Source: Mesorhizobium sp. | GTDB taxonomy: Bacteria; Pseudomonadota; Alphaproteobacteria; Rhizobiales; Rhizobiaceae | Direction of reading: 5' to 3' | Length of the DNA: 64,000 nt | NCBI GenBank assembly: GCA_004020645.1 | Contig: SAQL01000002.1 | Span: forward strand, 62,001-126,000 | Shown here: positions 1 through 8,716 of the stretch, in pieces | Numbering within the stretch: position 1 is the stretch's first letter | Layout: every line of letters begins with the position of its first letter | Position numbers and translations under genes: made by a program | Notes under the pieces: generated by a model | What the model was told of the DNA's origin: nothing | The model's database searches: none | The model's input: the letters and a program-made list of their open reading frames with translations, nothing else

Positions 1-901
1 GGCCGGTGTCCAGATCCTGGGCGGTGCGCCAGGCACCCGCGAGACCGACCTGCTCGAGCCGCACAATTCGATCGAGGCGATCCATGCTGTGGTGCTTTCG
101 GGCGGTTCGGCCTTCGGTCTCGACGCCGCCTCCGGCGTGCAGGCGGCACTGCGTGAAAGGGGCATCGGTGTCGAGGTCGGCGGCTTTCGCGTGCCGATCG
201 TGCCGGCGGCGATCCTGTTCGACCTGCGCAATGGCGGAGACAAGGACTGGGGTCGCTATCCGCCTTACCGCGATCTCGGCTATGAGGCGGCACAGGCAGT
301 CGGCATCGACTTTCCGCTCGGCACTGTCGGCGCGGGCAGTGGTGCGTTGAGTTCCGGCCTGAAGGGCGGCCTCGGGTCGGCCTCGACGGTGCTCGACAGC
401 GGGGTCACCATCGGCGCGCTCGCCGCCGTCAATCCGACCGGCTCGGTGACGATCGCCCAAACCCGCCACTTCTGGGCAGCGCCCTTCGAGATCGGCGACG
501 AGTTCGGCGGGCTTGGCTATCCCTCGCCGATGCCGGAAGACGCGAAAACGATCCTGCTGAAGTTTCGCGACAAGCATATCGGGAAACGGGCGAAGGTTGG
601 CGGCAACACGACCATCGCCATCATCGCCACGGACGCCGTCCTCACCAAGGCCGCCGCCAAACGCTTGGCGATATCAGCGCATGACGGCTTCGTGCGCGCC
701 ATTTGGCCGACACACACGCCGGCCGACGGGGATCTGGTTTTCGCGCTGGCGACCGGCATGAGCGGTATCGAGCTCGCGCCCAATGACGCCATCGACCTCT
801 ACGCGGCGGCCGGCGCCACCATGTCGCGCGCCATCAGCCGCGGCGTCTTTGCCGCGACGCCAGCCGAAGGCGACCTGTTTCCGGTCTGGTCGTCGCGCTG
901 A
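1..901 (+). CDS. P1 (DmpA/NylC-type) family self-processing peptidase, 5' truncated
   Basis: The reading frame is open from base 2 and its start lies outside the window. The family consists of N-terminal-nucleophile hydrolases that cut themselves into two chains and act as aminopeptidases or oligo-amide hydrolases. Visible landmarks are the substrate-side motif LSGGSAFGLDAASGVQ near base 95, the glycine-rich VGAGSGA...KGGLGSAS stretch around base 330-385, and GGNTTIAIIATDA at about base 602. In NylC-type enzymes the cleavage lies between Asn and Thr at this last site, and the new N-terminal Thr (codon 608-610) is the nucleophile. Serine is used in DmpA, so this copy is closer to the NylC arrangement. 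The substrate cannot be told from sequence. It ends 47 bases before the convergent DUF2171 remnant. Confidence 0.88.
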   Translation, partial: AGVQILGGAPGTRETDLLEPHNSIEAIHAVVLSGGSAFGLDAASGVQAALRERGIGVEVGGFRVPIVPAAILFDLRNGGDKDWGRYPPYRDLGYEAAQAVGIDFPLGTVGAGSGALSSGLKGGLGSASTVLDSGVTIGALAAVNPTGSVTIAQTRHFWAAPFEIGDEFGGLGYPSPMPEDAKTILLKFRDKHIGKRAKVGGNTTIAIIATDAVLTKAAAKRLAISAHDGFVRAIWPTHTPADGDLVFALATGMSGIELAPNDAIDLYAAAGATMSRAISRGVFAATPAEGDLFPVWSSR

Positions 902-947
902 ATGCGCGCTGCCGTAATCAAAATGGGGCCGTAATTATTGGCCGTGA

Positions 948-1200
948 TCAGGTGAGGTCGGATTTCTCTTCCTCGAATGTGACCGCAACATCCGAATTTG
1001 CCGACAGCCGCACTTTCTGGCCCTCGACTTCGGCTACGAGGCTGAGCGGAATGAAGTGGTGATGCGCTGTGAGCGCCCTCGCCGCTGTCGCGCTTGGTCA
1101 GCTTGATTCGTTGTCCCTCAACTTTGTCGACGGTGCCGACATGGACGCCGTCCGCGCCGATCACTTCCATATGTTCGCGAATGCTGGCTGCATCGGTCAT
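948..1200 (-). pseudogene. DUF2171-type small protein, frameshifted
   Basis: From the ATG at 1200 the minus strand reads MTDAASIREHMEVIGADG and continues to KRDSGEGAH, a typical DUF2171 N-terminus. Near base 1067 the frame is lost. The natural continuation HHHFIPLSLVAEVEG and then VRLSANSDVAVTFEEEK is found in another frame and ends at a TGA at 948-950. The total is 253 bases, so one extra or two missing bases explain the shift. The family is about 80-90 residues long, small, soluble and of unknown function. Because both halves are otherwise intact, the lesion is either very recent or a sequencing error. Upstream, at 1213-1317, sits a palindromic repeat. Confidence 0.75.
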
Positions 1201-1212
1201 TGTGGGTTCTCC

Positions 1213-1317
1213 ATTAGAGCGCCGCGCGTCTTTTTGGACGCGCAAAGGACGCTCTAAACACTTTAAATCAACGCATCGAGCTTTCCGAAAATCGATTCCG
1301 ATTTTCGGGCCGATGCG
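1213..1317. repeat. Mosaic palindromic intergenic repeat (family A)
   Basis: Two nested hairpins lie side by side. The first is ttagagcg (1214-1221) pairing with cgctctaa (1250-1257) and enclosing gcgcgtc/gacgcgc. The second is cgcatcg (1272-1278) with cgatgcg (1311-1317) enclosing ccgaaaatcg/cgattttcgg (1285-1308). Related elements occur at 7097, 15676, 20745 and 57064 in this window, always between genes. Confidence 0.8.
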
Positions 1318-1445
1318 GTGAAGCTGCCAACATAAACAAATGACAGCGCGATTGGATGCATCGGGTTTGCGTCTCAGAGGGCACGACGTTTTGACGATGT
1401 CGTGATAGTGATCGGAACAACGCTGGCTGCTCAAACGGAAATCCG

Positions 1446-2171
1446 ATGCGAATTCCTGCCCTGTTTGCCGTTTCCGTCCTTGCCCAGTTTGCAATCTCGC
1501 TCGCCGCACATGCCGGCGACGTCGCCGAGCTTGAGATCCTCGGCTTCACCGGGGATGGCGGCATCTTCGCCTTCGAGGAATATGGTGTCCAGGACGGGTC
1601 GGGATTCCCCTATGCCAATCGCTATTATATCGACACGGCCGACGACAATTTTCTCAAGGGCACGCCGATCAGGGTGCGGCTTGACGACGAGAACGCAACG
1701 CTCAACGCAGCGCGCCTTGCAGCCCGGCAGAAAGGCGAAGCTATCATCAAACAGGCGGAGTTGACCGCGAATCGCGGCATCACCGCCGGCTCCAACCCGG
1801 TGACCGAGCTTTCGGCCGATCCGTTCCGCATGGTGGTCAACCCGCGGCCGATCTTTTCGCCGGTCGATGATCCGCTCGAGTTCCGGCTCGACGAGATCGG
1901 TATGAACGACACGGAAGCCTGCCAGAGCCTCGGCGAGATCAACGGCTTTCGCTTGCTGCGCATCGAGGCGAAAGACGGCGGCAAGACTGAGCTCCTGCAC
2001 GAAGACAAGTCGATCCCTAAAAGCAGAGGCTGCCCGAACGGCTATCGGATCGGCGCGGTGCAGACATTTTCCATGCAGGGCCTCAGCGCCTATGCCGTGC
2101 TGATCGCGGTGCGCCAGTACGGCTTCGAAGGGCCGGACTATCGCTGGATCGCGGTGACCGGCCGGCTGTGA
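1446..2171 (+). CDS. DUF2259 family secreted protein
   Basis: The protein is 241 aa and starts with a clear Sec signal peptide (MRIPALFAVSVLAQFAISLAAHA, cleaved near residue 23). The mature part begins DVAELEILGFTGDGGIFAFEEYG, the hallmark of DUF2259, a family of predicted exported proteins of unknown function found in rhizobia. Two cysteines in the second half (ACQSLGE and RGCPNGY) could form a periplasmic disulfide. The ATG at 1446 is followed immediately by the hydrophobic signal, so this start is well supported. The next gene follows closely on the same strand but encodes an unrelated membrane protein. No catalytic motif was recognised. Confidence 0.82.
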   Translation: MRIPALFAVSVLAQFAISLAAHAGDVAELEILGFTGDGGIFAFEEYGVQDGSGFPYANRYYIDTADDNFLKGTPIRVRLDDENATLNAARLAARQKGEAIIKQAELTANRGITAGSNPVTELSADPFRMVVNPRPIFSPVDDPLEFRLDEIGMNDTEACQSLGEINGFRLLRIEAKDGGKTELLHEDKSIPKSRGCPNGYRIGAVQTFSMQGLSAYAVLIAVRQYGFEGPDYRWIAVTGRL

Positions 2172-2217
2172 CGCCGCTCCCGCCATACACAACCGACTGG
2201 ATCGTATCGGCAAGGCC

Positions 2218-2682
2218 TTGCCATCGCCGCGCGCCGCGGTTTGCGGCACCCTGCTGTGGGCCGCAGCGATGGGCGCCAGCGCGCTTGCCAATCTGCTGTT
2301 GGACGACTGGGAGACCCCGGCAAAGATCCGCTTCGTCTCGTTGCTCTATGCGGCCGGCGGAGCGCTCGCTTTTCCGGTTGGCCTGTTCCTGGCGCGGTTC
2401 GTCTCGCTCGGACGGCAATGGCAAGTTGCCTTGGCGGCCGCATTTGTCTGCCTTCTTGCCACTACGATCGGCCTCACCGGTGGGCTCTTTGCACTGCAAT
2501 ACCGTTCCTACTATGCCCAGTGGCATGAACCTGCACTGACCATCGCCTGGTCCATCCAGTTCGTGCACACCGTGGCGACGGCGTTCTATCAATTCATCGT
2601 TCTGGGCATCCGGCTTTATTTTCCCCTCGGTTTCATCGCGCTCGCTCTCGCCAGCATCTGGTTTGCGCGGCAGCAGCGTTGA
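2218..2682 (+). CDS. Small four-helix membrane protein of unknown function
   Basis: The product is 154 aa and strongly hydrophobic. Predicted membrane segments lie around residues 8-27, 38-60, 66-92 and 122-150, and the C-terminus is short and basic (WFARQQR). The start is uncertain: TTG at 2218 is the first usual start codon in frame, but the frame stays open upstream from 2170 with no ATG, and the stretch LDRIGKA before it looks protein-like. I do not recognise the family. It could be co-transcribed with the DUF2259 gene 46 bases upstream. A gap of 59 bases separates it from purB. Confidence 0.62.
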   Translation: MPSPRAAVCGTLLWAAAMGASALANLLLDDWETPAKIRFVSLLYAAGGALAFPVGLFLARFVSLGRQWQVALAAAFVCLLATTIGLTGGLFALQYRSYYAQWHEPALTIAWSIQFVHTVATAFYQFIVLGIRLYFPLGFIALALASIWFARQQR

Positions 2683-2741
2683 GCATTTTGTCCGGCTCTG
2701 TTAGGACGCGGGCGAATGCCCTCGCAAGTCAGGACTGACGG

Positions 2742-4049
2742 ATGATCCCTCGCTACTCCCGGCCGGAAATGGTGGCCATCTGGTCGCCCGAAACCCGGTT
2801 CCGCATCTGGTTCGAGATCGAGGCCTACGCTTGCGACGCCCTGGCCGAGCTCGGCGTGATCCCGAAGGAGGCCGCCAAGACCATCTGGGAAAAGGGCGGG
2901 GCCGCGAAATTCGACGTCGAGGCCATCGACGAGATCGAGCGCGTGACCAAGCACGACGTCATCGCCTTCCTCACCCATCTCAGTGAATTCGTCGGGCCGG
3001 ATGCCCGCTTCATCCATCAGGGCATGACATCCTCGGACGTTCTCGACACCTGCTTTGCCGTGCAGCTCACCCGCGCCAGCGACGTCCTTCTGGCCGACAT
3101 CGACGGCCTGCTTGCGGCGCTCAAGCGCCGCGCTTTCGAACACAAGGACACAATCACCATCGGCCGCAGCCACGGCATCCATGCCGAGCCGACCACCTTC
3201 GGCGTCAAGCTGGCGCAGGCCTGTGCCGAATTCTCGCGCTGCCGCGAGCGACTGGTGCACGCGCGTGAGGATATTGCGACGTGCGCCATATCAGGTGCTG
3301 TCGGCACCTTCGCGAACATCGATCCCTATGTCGAAGAGCACGTAGCGAAGAAACTCGGATTGAAGCCGGAGCCGGTGTCGACGCAGGTGATCCCGCGCGA
3401 CCGCCACGCGATGTTCTTCGCGACACTCGGTGTCATCGCGTCGTCGATCGAACGGCTGGCGATCGAGATCCGCCATCTGCAGCGCACTGAGGTGCTGGAG
3501 GCGGAAGAGTATTTTTCGCCCGGACAGAAAGGCTCGTCGGCGATGCCGCACAAGCGTAACCCGGTGCTTACCGAAAACCTCACGGGGCTTGCGCGCATGG
3601 TGCGTTCCTTCGCGCTACCGGCGATGGAGAACGTGGCGCTCTGGCACGAGCGCGATATCTCGCATTCGTCGGTCGAGCGCATGATCGGCCCGGATGCGAC
3701 CGTGACGCTCGATTTTGCGCTGTCGCGGCTGACCAGTGTCATCGACAGATTGCTCGTCTATCCCGACAACATGCTGAAGAACATGAACAAGTTCCGCGGC
3801 CTGGTGCATTCACAGCGCGTGCTACTGGCGCTGACCCAGGCCGGTGTCAGCCGTGAGGACGCCTACCGGCTGGTGCAGAGAAACGCCATGAAAGTGTGGG
3901 AGCAAGGCGCTGATTTCCTTGAGGAACTTTTGGCTGACAAAGAGGTCACCGCAGCCTTGCCCGAAGCCGAGATTCGTGAAAAATTCGACCTCGGCTATCA
4001 TACCAAGCATGTCGACACGATCTTCAAGCGTGTGTTCGGGGAAGCGTGA
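2742..4049 (+). CDS. purB: Adenylosuccinate lyase
   Basis: This 435 aa cytoplasmic enzyme of the fumarase/aspartase superfamily acts twice in purine synthesis: SAICAR to AICAR plus fumarate, and adenylosuccinate to AMP plus fumarate. The start MIPRYSRPEMVAIWSPE is the normal PurB N-terminus. The catalytic-serine loop SSAMPHKRNP lies at about residues 265-274, and QGMTSSDVLDT and SHGIHAEPTT are the other substrate-binding signatures. Length matches the bacterial family. Its stop codon overlaps the start of the next gene (ATGA at 4049-4052), which suggests translational coupling with the broken hydrolase downstream. The purC-S-Q-L genes follow from 7.9 kb. Confidence 0.97.
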   Translation: MIPRYSRPEMVAIWSPETRFRIWFEIEAYACDALAELGVIPKEAAKTIWEKGGAAKFDVEAIDEIERVTKHDVIAFLTHLSEFVGPDARFIHQGMTSSDVLDTCFAVQLTRASDVLLADIDGLLAALKRRAFEHKDTITIGRSHGIHAEPTTFGVKLAQACAEFSRCRERLVHAREDIATCAISGAVGTFANIDPYVEEHVAKKLGLKPEPVSTQVIPRDRHAMFFATLGVIASSIERLAIEIRHLQRTEVLEAEEYFSPGQKGSSAMPHKRNPVLTENLTGLARMVRSFALPAMENVALWHERDISHSSVERMIGPDATVTLDFALSRLTSVIDRLLVYPDNMLKNMNKFRGLVHSQRVLLALTQAGVSREDAYRLVQRNAMKVWEQGADFLEELLADKEVTAALPEAEIREKFDLGYHTKHVDTIFKRVFGEA

Positions 4050-4621
4050 TGATTTCCGCGGCTGGAGAATTCGATTTTCTCGCCCTGCCAGGACGCGGCA
4101 ATTCCGGGCCGGATCATTGGATGTCGCATTGGTGCCGGGCGTTCCCCAATTCGAGCCGCGTGCTGCAGGCCGAATGGGACAGGCCAACCCCTGAGGACTG
4201 AATTGGCCGGGTGGACGCAGCGATTGCCGCGGCACCTCGGCGCGTGGTGCTGCTTGCGCACTCACTGGCGGTGGCAACGGCGGTGAAGTGGGCGGCCAGC
4301 GCCAGCGAAAGCCAACTCAACAAGGTTGCGGGCGCGTTGCTGGTTGCCGCAACCAATGTCGACGACCCTGATCCTTCTTTCGACCTGGTTCGCCCTTTTG
4401 CGCCGATGCCGCTGAAACGCTTGCCGTTTCCGACCCTGGTGGTTGCCAGCCGTACCGATCCGCGCGTCACCTTCGACCAGGCGACCGCCTTCGCCGCCGC
4501 CTGGGGCGCGGACCTCGCCGACGCCGGCGATCTCGGCCATATGGGCAACGAAACCCGGCTCGGCCTTTGGCCGGCGGGCCTGCTCATGCTCGGCCGCTTG
4601 TTGGAAAAGGCCCGGCTCTAA
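4049..4621 (+). pseudogene. RBBP9/YdeN-type alpha/beta hydrolase broken by an in-frame TGA
   Basis: Reading from the ATG at 4049, which overlaps the purB stop, the frame gives LALPGRGNSGPDHWMSHW and then TPED, followed by TGA at 4199-4201 (codon 51). After that the same frame continues as IGRVDAAIAAAPRRVVLLAHS to 4621. The family has Trp at this position: the paralogue at 5755 reads REDWTASV there, so the change is TGG to TGA. The catalytic Ser (AHSLA), Asp (RTDPR) and His (GHMG) of the usual triad all survive downstream, so decay is recent. Family members are small serine hydrolases of unclear substrate. Alternatives are a sequencing error or re-initiation at the GTG at 4211. Confidence 0.8.
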
Positions 4622-4637
4622 CAGGCTTCCAGAACGC

Positions 4638-5450
4638 TCAAGCCTTGCCGGGAACGGTCCTGATCACCGTTCCCCATGGATCCTCGCGGGTGCTTGCCTC
4701 AGTCACATTATCGGAACGCATTTCGATCCAGGCCAGGCCGGACCGGGAAGGATCGCGACGGCCGGCGCCGGCACTCTGCCACGAATTGGCGCCGATGTGG
4801 TGGTGGTAGCCGCCTGACGACAGGAATACCGCCGCGCTACCGTATTTCGCCACCGTGTCGAAGCCGAACTCCTGATGCCACCAGGCCTCGGCGTCTTCCG
4901 GGCGACCGACGCGCAGATGGACATGGCCGATGATGCTGTTGTCCGGCATGCCATGCCAGCCGGCATCGCCGGCCGGCACGTCGGCGACGACCGACGAAAT
5001 ATTCAGCCGTTCGGTCGCCATCGCTATCTTGTCGCCATTCCACTTCCAGTCCTCATGGCGGCGATCGGCATAGATCTCTATGCCGTTGCCTTCAGGATCG
5101 GTCAGGTAAAGTGCCTCGCTGACCAGATGGTCCGATGCGCCTTCGATGCTGAACTTGTTGGCGATGGCATGATTGATCCAGCGCCCGAGATCGGTCCGGC
5201 TGGGCAGCAGGAAGGCTGTGTGGAAGAGGCCGACGCTGCGCGGATCGTCGGGCTTCGCCGCTGCATCCGCCTCGATGTCGAGCAAGGGACGATTGGCGGC
5301 GCCCAGCGTGATCGTGCCGCCGGCGCGGCTCAGTTCCCGCAGGCCGACGACGTTGCGATAGTAAGCGGCCAGGCTTTCGGCATTCCGCGCGCGCAACCCG
5401 ACGCGGGCAACGCTGACCGGGGTCGTGGCGGCAAAAGGCAGTTCGCTCAT
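4638..5450 (-). CDS. VOC-superfamily metalloenzyme (CatE/glyoxalase-like ring-cleavage type)
   Basis: A 270 aa protein with two vicinal-oxygen-chelate modules. The first begins VARVGLRARNAESLAAYY and has LFHTAFLLP. The second contains IGHVHLRVG and ends with EMRSDN, giving the His/His/Glu metal site. The module order resembles the bacterial CatE catechol-2,3-dioxygenase-like group, but the substrate is unknown. ATG at 5450 was chosen because GGAG sits eight bases ahead. The same frame stays open upstream and reads ELTRRTMVGGAGLLALG, a twin-arginine-like leader without a good start codon (see findings). It converges with the broken hydrolase at 4621 and is divergent from its intact paralogue at 5755. 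Confidence 0.83.
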   Translation of the reverse strand: MSELPFAATTPVSVARVGLRARNAESLAAYYRNVVGLRELSRAGGTITLGAANRPLLDIEADAAAKPDDPRSVGLFHTAFLLPSRTDLGRWINHAIANKFSIEGASDHLVSEALYLTDPEGNGIEIYADRRHEDWKWNGDKIAMATERLNISSVVADVPAGDAGWHGMPDNSIIGHVHLRVGRPEDAEAWWHQEFGFDTVAKYGSAAVFLSSGGYHHHIGANSWQSAGAGRRDPSRSGLAWIEMRSDNVTEASTREDPWGTVIRTVPGKA

Positions 5451-5754
5451 CAAAGTCTCCGTTTGGGCGGCCTTCGACGAGATCCCCAAAGCCAGGAGCC
5501 CGGCGCCACCTACCATTGTACGCCGTGTCAGTTCCAAATCGTGGTTCTCATTTACACGGCTTTTGCTTTTCCCGATGACAGATCGTCGATCGCGATCGTT
5601 CACACAAGACGCCAAGAAGCGAACATGGTGTTCACTATTGTGGGCGATCGCACTGATGAGACCTAGTTGCGCAGGGTCCTGTCCAAAAACCGCCTCTCAC
5701 TTTTCGGGATCATGCGCGGTTGCACGACGTAACAGCACTCGTTACATGCGCGGC

Positions 5755-6303
5755 ATGAAAGTCAGGGATGCAGACATTCTCATCGTGCCGGGCTACACCA
5801 ATTCCGGCCCCGACCATTGGCAGAGCCGCTGGCAATCGAAATTGTCGACGGCGCGCCGTGTCGAGCAGGCGGAATGGTCGAAGCCGGTGCGCGAAGACTG
5901 GACGGCGAGCGTGGCGAAGGCGGTCAACGAGGCCGAACGGCCGGTCGTTATCGTCGCGCATTCGCTCGGCGTCGCCGCCGTAGTCCAGGCAATGCCGCAG
6001 TTCCAGCGTCCGATCGCCGGAGCCTTCTTCGTGGCGCCGCCCGACGTCGCCAATCCCAAGATAAAACCCAGGCACCTGATGACCTTCGGTCCCTACCCGC
6101 GCGAGCCGCTGGCATTTCCCTCGGTGGTGATCGCCAGCCGCAACGATCCGTTCTGCATGTTCGATGTGGCCGAGGACATTGCCGGCGCCTGGGGCTCGCT
6201 GTTCATCGATGCCGGCGATGCTGGCCATCTCAATGCGGATTCCGGCTTCGGCCCATGGCCCGAAGGATCGATGACTTTTGCGAAATTCCTGACGGACCTT
6301 TAG
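5755..6303 (+). CDS. RBBP9/YdeN-type serine hydrolase
   Basis: A 182 aa alpha/beta hydrolase of the RBBP9/YdeN family (DUF1234/Ser_hydrolase). It reads IVPGYTNSGPDHWQSRW at the N-terminus. The nucleophile elbow is AHSLG, the acid is in SRNDPF and the histidine in DAGHLN, a complete triad. It is the intact paralogue of the interrupted copy at 4049-4621, and the VOC gene lies between them. ATG at 5755 gives MKVRDADILIVPG; a second ATG nine bases upstream (5746) is equally possible. The stop codon overlaps that of the convergent aldolase gene by four bases. Substrates in this family are not well established. Confidence 0.85.
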   Translation: MKVRDADILIVPGYTNSGPDHWQSRWQSKLSTARRVEQAEWSKPVREDWTASVAKAVNEAERPVVIVAHSLGVAAVVQAMPQFQRPIAGAFFVAPPDVANPKIKPRHLMTFGPYPREPLAFPSVVIASRNDPFCMFDVAEDIAGAWGSLFIDAGDAGHLNADSGFGPWPEGSMTFAKFLTDL

Positions 6304-7073
6304 GGGCCGATCGAGTCCCTCACGCTCTTCAGCAGGGTCTTTGCCCCCAGACCGATCAGCGCATGCTCGGAGCCCATCGCCAGCAGCCGATAGCCCATCG
6401 ACACCACACGGCCGGCGATGGCCGGCTCGATGACGTAGATCGCGGCATGCTTGCCGGCCTTGCGTGTCCGATCGGCGATCGAGGCTACGGTTTCCATCAT
6501 GCTTTCGAGCGTCGAGTTGACGGCGGCGCCTTTCGACCAGGCGATCGAGAAATCGGATGGGCCAAGGAAGATGCCGTCGATACCCGGCGTGTCGAGGATG
6601 CCGTCGAGCGCATCCAGGGCGGCGCGGGTTTCGATCATGGCGAAGGCCATGGTGCGCTCGTTGCTGTCGCGCAGCCAGTCGGCATAGTCGCCCTTGCCAT
6701 GACGCGGAAAGCCGTAGGTCGGGCCCCAGGAGCGCTCGCCGAGCGGCGGGTACTTCATGGCGGCGGCAAACAGTCGCGCGTCCGCCACCGAATTCACCAT
6801 CGGCGCAATCACCGCCTCGGCGCCGAAATCGAGCGCGCGGCTGGCCATGTCGAAACGGCCGACCGGAATGCGCACCAGCGCCGGTTTGTTGGCGGCCAGC
6901 ACCGGCCCAAGGCCGCGCAGCACGCTGTCCTCGTGATGTCCGCCATGCTGCATGTCGAGCGTGACGGCATCGAAACCCTGTCTGGCAAGAATCTCGACCG
7001 TCAGGGCATCAGGCACGCCGGACCATGCGGTGCACAACGTTTCATCGGCCGCCAGGCGTGACTTCAGGGACAT
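6300..7073 (-). CDS. HpcH/HpaI-family class II aldolase
   Basis: A 257 aa TIM-barrel enzyme. Family members cleave 4-hydroxy-2-oxo acids to pyruvate plus an aldehyde using a divalent metal. The sequence shows LDMQHGGH (strand-2 motif, usually D.EH), the metal-binding Glu in AMIETRAALD, and the metal-binding Asp in FLGPSDFS. Arg in LVRIPVG is the conserved pyruvate-side arginine. The Gln in DMQHG and the lack of a neighbouring aromatic-degradation operon make the true substrate uncertain; HpaI, GarL and YfaU-like roles are all possible. Upstream lies a family A repeat at 7097. Confidence 0.88.
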   Translation of the reverse strand: MSLKSRLAADETLCTAWSGVPDALTVEILARQGFDAVTLDMQHGGHHEDSVLRGLGPVLAANKPALVRIPVGRFDMASRALDFGAEAVIAPMVNSVADARLFAAAMKYPPLGERSWGPTYGFPRHGKGDYADWLRDSNERTMAFAMIETRAALDALDGILDTPGIDGIFLGPSDFSIAWSKGAAVNSTLESMMETVASIADRTRKAGKHAAIYVIEPAIAGRVVSMGYRLLAMGSEHALIGLGAKTLLKSVRDSIGP

Positions 7074-7096
7074 GGGCGCCTTTCCTTATTCGCTCT

Positions 7097-7151
7097 CGCA
7101 TCGGCCCGAAAATCGGAAAGCCCGATGCGAGGACTCAAAGCTTTAGAGCGT
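7097..7151. repeat. Family A palindromic repeat
   Basis: The arms gcatcgg and ccgatgc enclose ccgaaaatcgg, and a ttagagcgta tail follows. It is the same element type as at 1213 and 20745. It lies in the 210-base gap between the divergently placed aldolase start and the zeta-subunit gene end. Confidence 0.7.
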
Positions 7152-7283
7152 ACTGTGTGAGACCGAATGGATGCATGTCGCTCTACTGCAGTTCAGCCGG
7201 AAACGACCGCAAAGGCAAAGAAAAACCACCTGGGGAGACCGGCCGGTCGATTGGTCCAGTGAGTCGATGGTTCAGAGCAAGGA

Positions 7284-7604
7284 TCAGGTGTTCTTGATCT
7301 GCTCGATTGCCTGCGCCATCAGATCGTCCATGGTGCGGCGAATCTGATGGTCCGACTGGACGACCCCGGCTTCGTCGAAATCCTTGCGGATCTTGCGGAA
7401 AACGTCGTGATCGCCGGCTTCCTCGATGTCGGCGAGGACGACCTGGCTGGCATAGGCTTCGGCGTCGGCCCCGGCCTTGCCGAGCTTTTCGGCGGCCCAC
7501 AGGCCGAGCGCCTTGTTGCGGCGGGCCGCTGCCTTGAACCGGAGTTCCTCGTCGATTACGAACTTGCGCTCGAAGCCCTCCTCGCGATCTTTCATGCTGC
7601 TCAT
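7284..7604 (-). CDS. F1FO-ATPase inhibitor zeta subunit (DUF1476)
   Basis: A 106 aa, charged, all-helical protein. The family, first called DUF1476, is the zeta inhibitor of alphaproteobacterial F1FO-ATPase described in Paracoccus: its N-terminal segment blocks ATP hydrolysis by the F1 head. The signature is MKDREEGFERKFV followed by RNKALGLWAAEKLG and ending DDLMAQAIEQIK. ATG at 7604 (MSSMKDREEG) was chosen because GGAGGGATGCC lies just upstream. It is a single gene between unrelated neighbours and unlinked to the atp operon here. Confidence 0.88.
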   Translation of the reverse strand: MSSMKDREEGFERKFVIDEELRFKAAARRNKALGLWAAEKLGKAGADAEAYASQVVLADIEEAGDHDVFRKIRKDFDEAGVVQSDHQIRRTMDDLMAQAIEQIKNT

Positions 7605-7881
7605 GGCATCCCTCCGGTCAAATCCGATTCGTCGGCAGTCGAAATATGTGTATTGCCGCAGCACAAACCAAAAGGCCGCGGGCCGGTCAATATGCTACGT
7701 CACTTGCTGCGCTGCGGCATTTCATTCCGGAAAGCGGTGATTGAAAGGATTTGCCGATTGAGCAAACAGTGTGATTGGGATAGACACCGGCATTGAACCC
7801 CTACCGTTGCCGCACTAATTTAGGCAAACGGACAGGAACTGGTCGCTTGCCGCCTGCCCGGAAATCCAGAGAACAGATCAG

Positions 7882-8676
7882 ATGAAAAATCGCCGCCGCA
7901 TTTATGAAGGCAAGGCCAAGATCCTCTATGAGGGACCTGAGCCGGGAACACTGATCCAATTCTTCAAGGACGACGCGACCGCTTTCAACAAGAAGAAGCA
8001 CGAAATTGTCGATGGCAAGGGCGTGCTCAACAACCGCATTTCCGAGCACATCTTCAACCATCTCAACCGGATGGGCATTCCGACCCACTTCATCCGCCGA
8101 CTCAATATGCGCGAGCAGCTGATCAAGGAAGTCGAGATCATCCCGCTCGAGGTGGTCGTGCGCAATGTCGCTGCCGGTTCGCTGGCCAAGCGTCTAGGCA
8201 TCGAGGAAGGCACCGTGCTGCCGCGCTCGATCATCGAATTCTATTACAAGGCCGACGCGCTCGACGACCCGATGGTGTCTGAAGAGCACATCACCGCTTT
8301 CGGCTGGGCGAGCCCGCAGGAGATCGACGACGTCATGGCGCTGGCCATCCGCGTCAACGACTTCCTTTCAGGCCTGTTCATGGGCGTCGGCATCCAGCTC
8401 GTCGACTTCAAGATCGAATGCGGCCGGCTGTTCGAAGGCGACATGATGCGCATCGTCGTTGCCGACGAGATCTCGCCGGACTCCTGCCGTCTGTGGGACG
8501 TGGCGACCCAGGACAAGCTCGACAAGGATCGTTTCCGCCGCGACATGGGTGGTCTCGTCGAAGCCTATCAGGAAGTCGCCCGCCGCCTTGGCATCATGAA
8601 CGAGAACGAGCCGCCGCGCCCCGCCGGGCCGGTGCTCGTCGCCTCGACCGATGGCGTCAAAGGCAAGCCGCACTGA
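7882..8676 (+). CDS. purC: SAICAR synthetase
   Basis: A 264 aa ATP-dependent enzyme joining CAIR and aspartate to SAICAR. Key motifs are [11 protein letters not shown] at the nucleotide-binding N-terminus, [13 protein letters not shown], and [10 protein letters not shown] with [12 protein letters not shown] for metal and substrate binding. The length and the start [13 protein letters not shown] match the long rhizobial PurC type. Forty bases separate it from purS, and the order purC-purS-purQ is the usual alphaproteobacterial purine block. The 277 bases upstream hold its promoter region but no recognisable riboswitch. Confidence 0.97.
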   Translation: MKNRRRIYEGKAKILYEGPEPGTLIQFFKDDATAFNKKKHEIVDGKGVLNNRISEHIFNHLNRMGIPTHFIRRLNMREQLIKEVEIIPLEVVVRNVAAGSLAKRLGIEEGTVLPRSIIEFYYKADALDDPMVSEEHITAFGWASPQEIDDVMALAIRVNDFLSGLFMGVGIQLVDFKIECGRLFEGDMMRIVVADEISPDSCRLWDVATQDKLDKDRFRRDMGGLVEAYQEVARRLGIMNENEPPRPAGPVLVASTDGVKGKPH

Positions 8677-8716
8677 GATTTTGACACTCAACACTTCGAA
8701 CAGGAGCAGGTCCAGC

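Noticed and set aside
4199..4201. TGA as a selenocysteine codon in the hydrolase
   Set aside because: The paralogue has Trp at this position, not Cys, and no SECIS-like hairpin is seen directly after it.
7608..7881. Possible purine riboswitch upstream of purC
   Set aside because: No three-way junction or conserved core could be found; purine riboswitches are not expected in this group.
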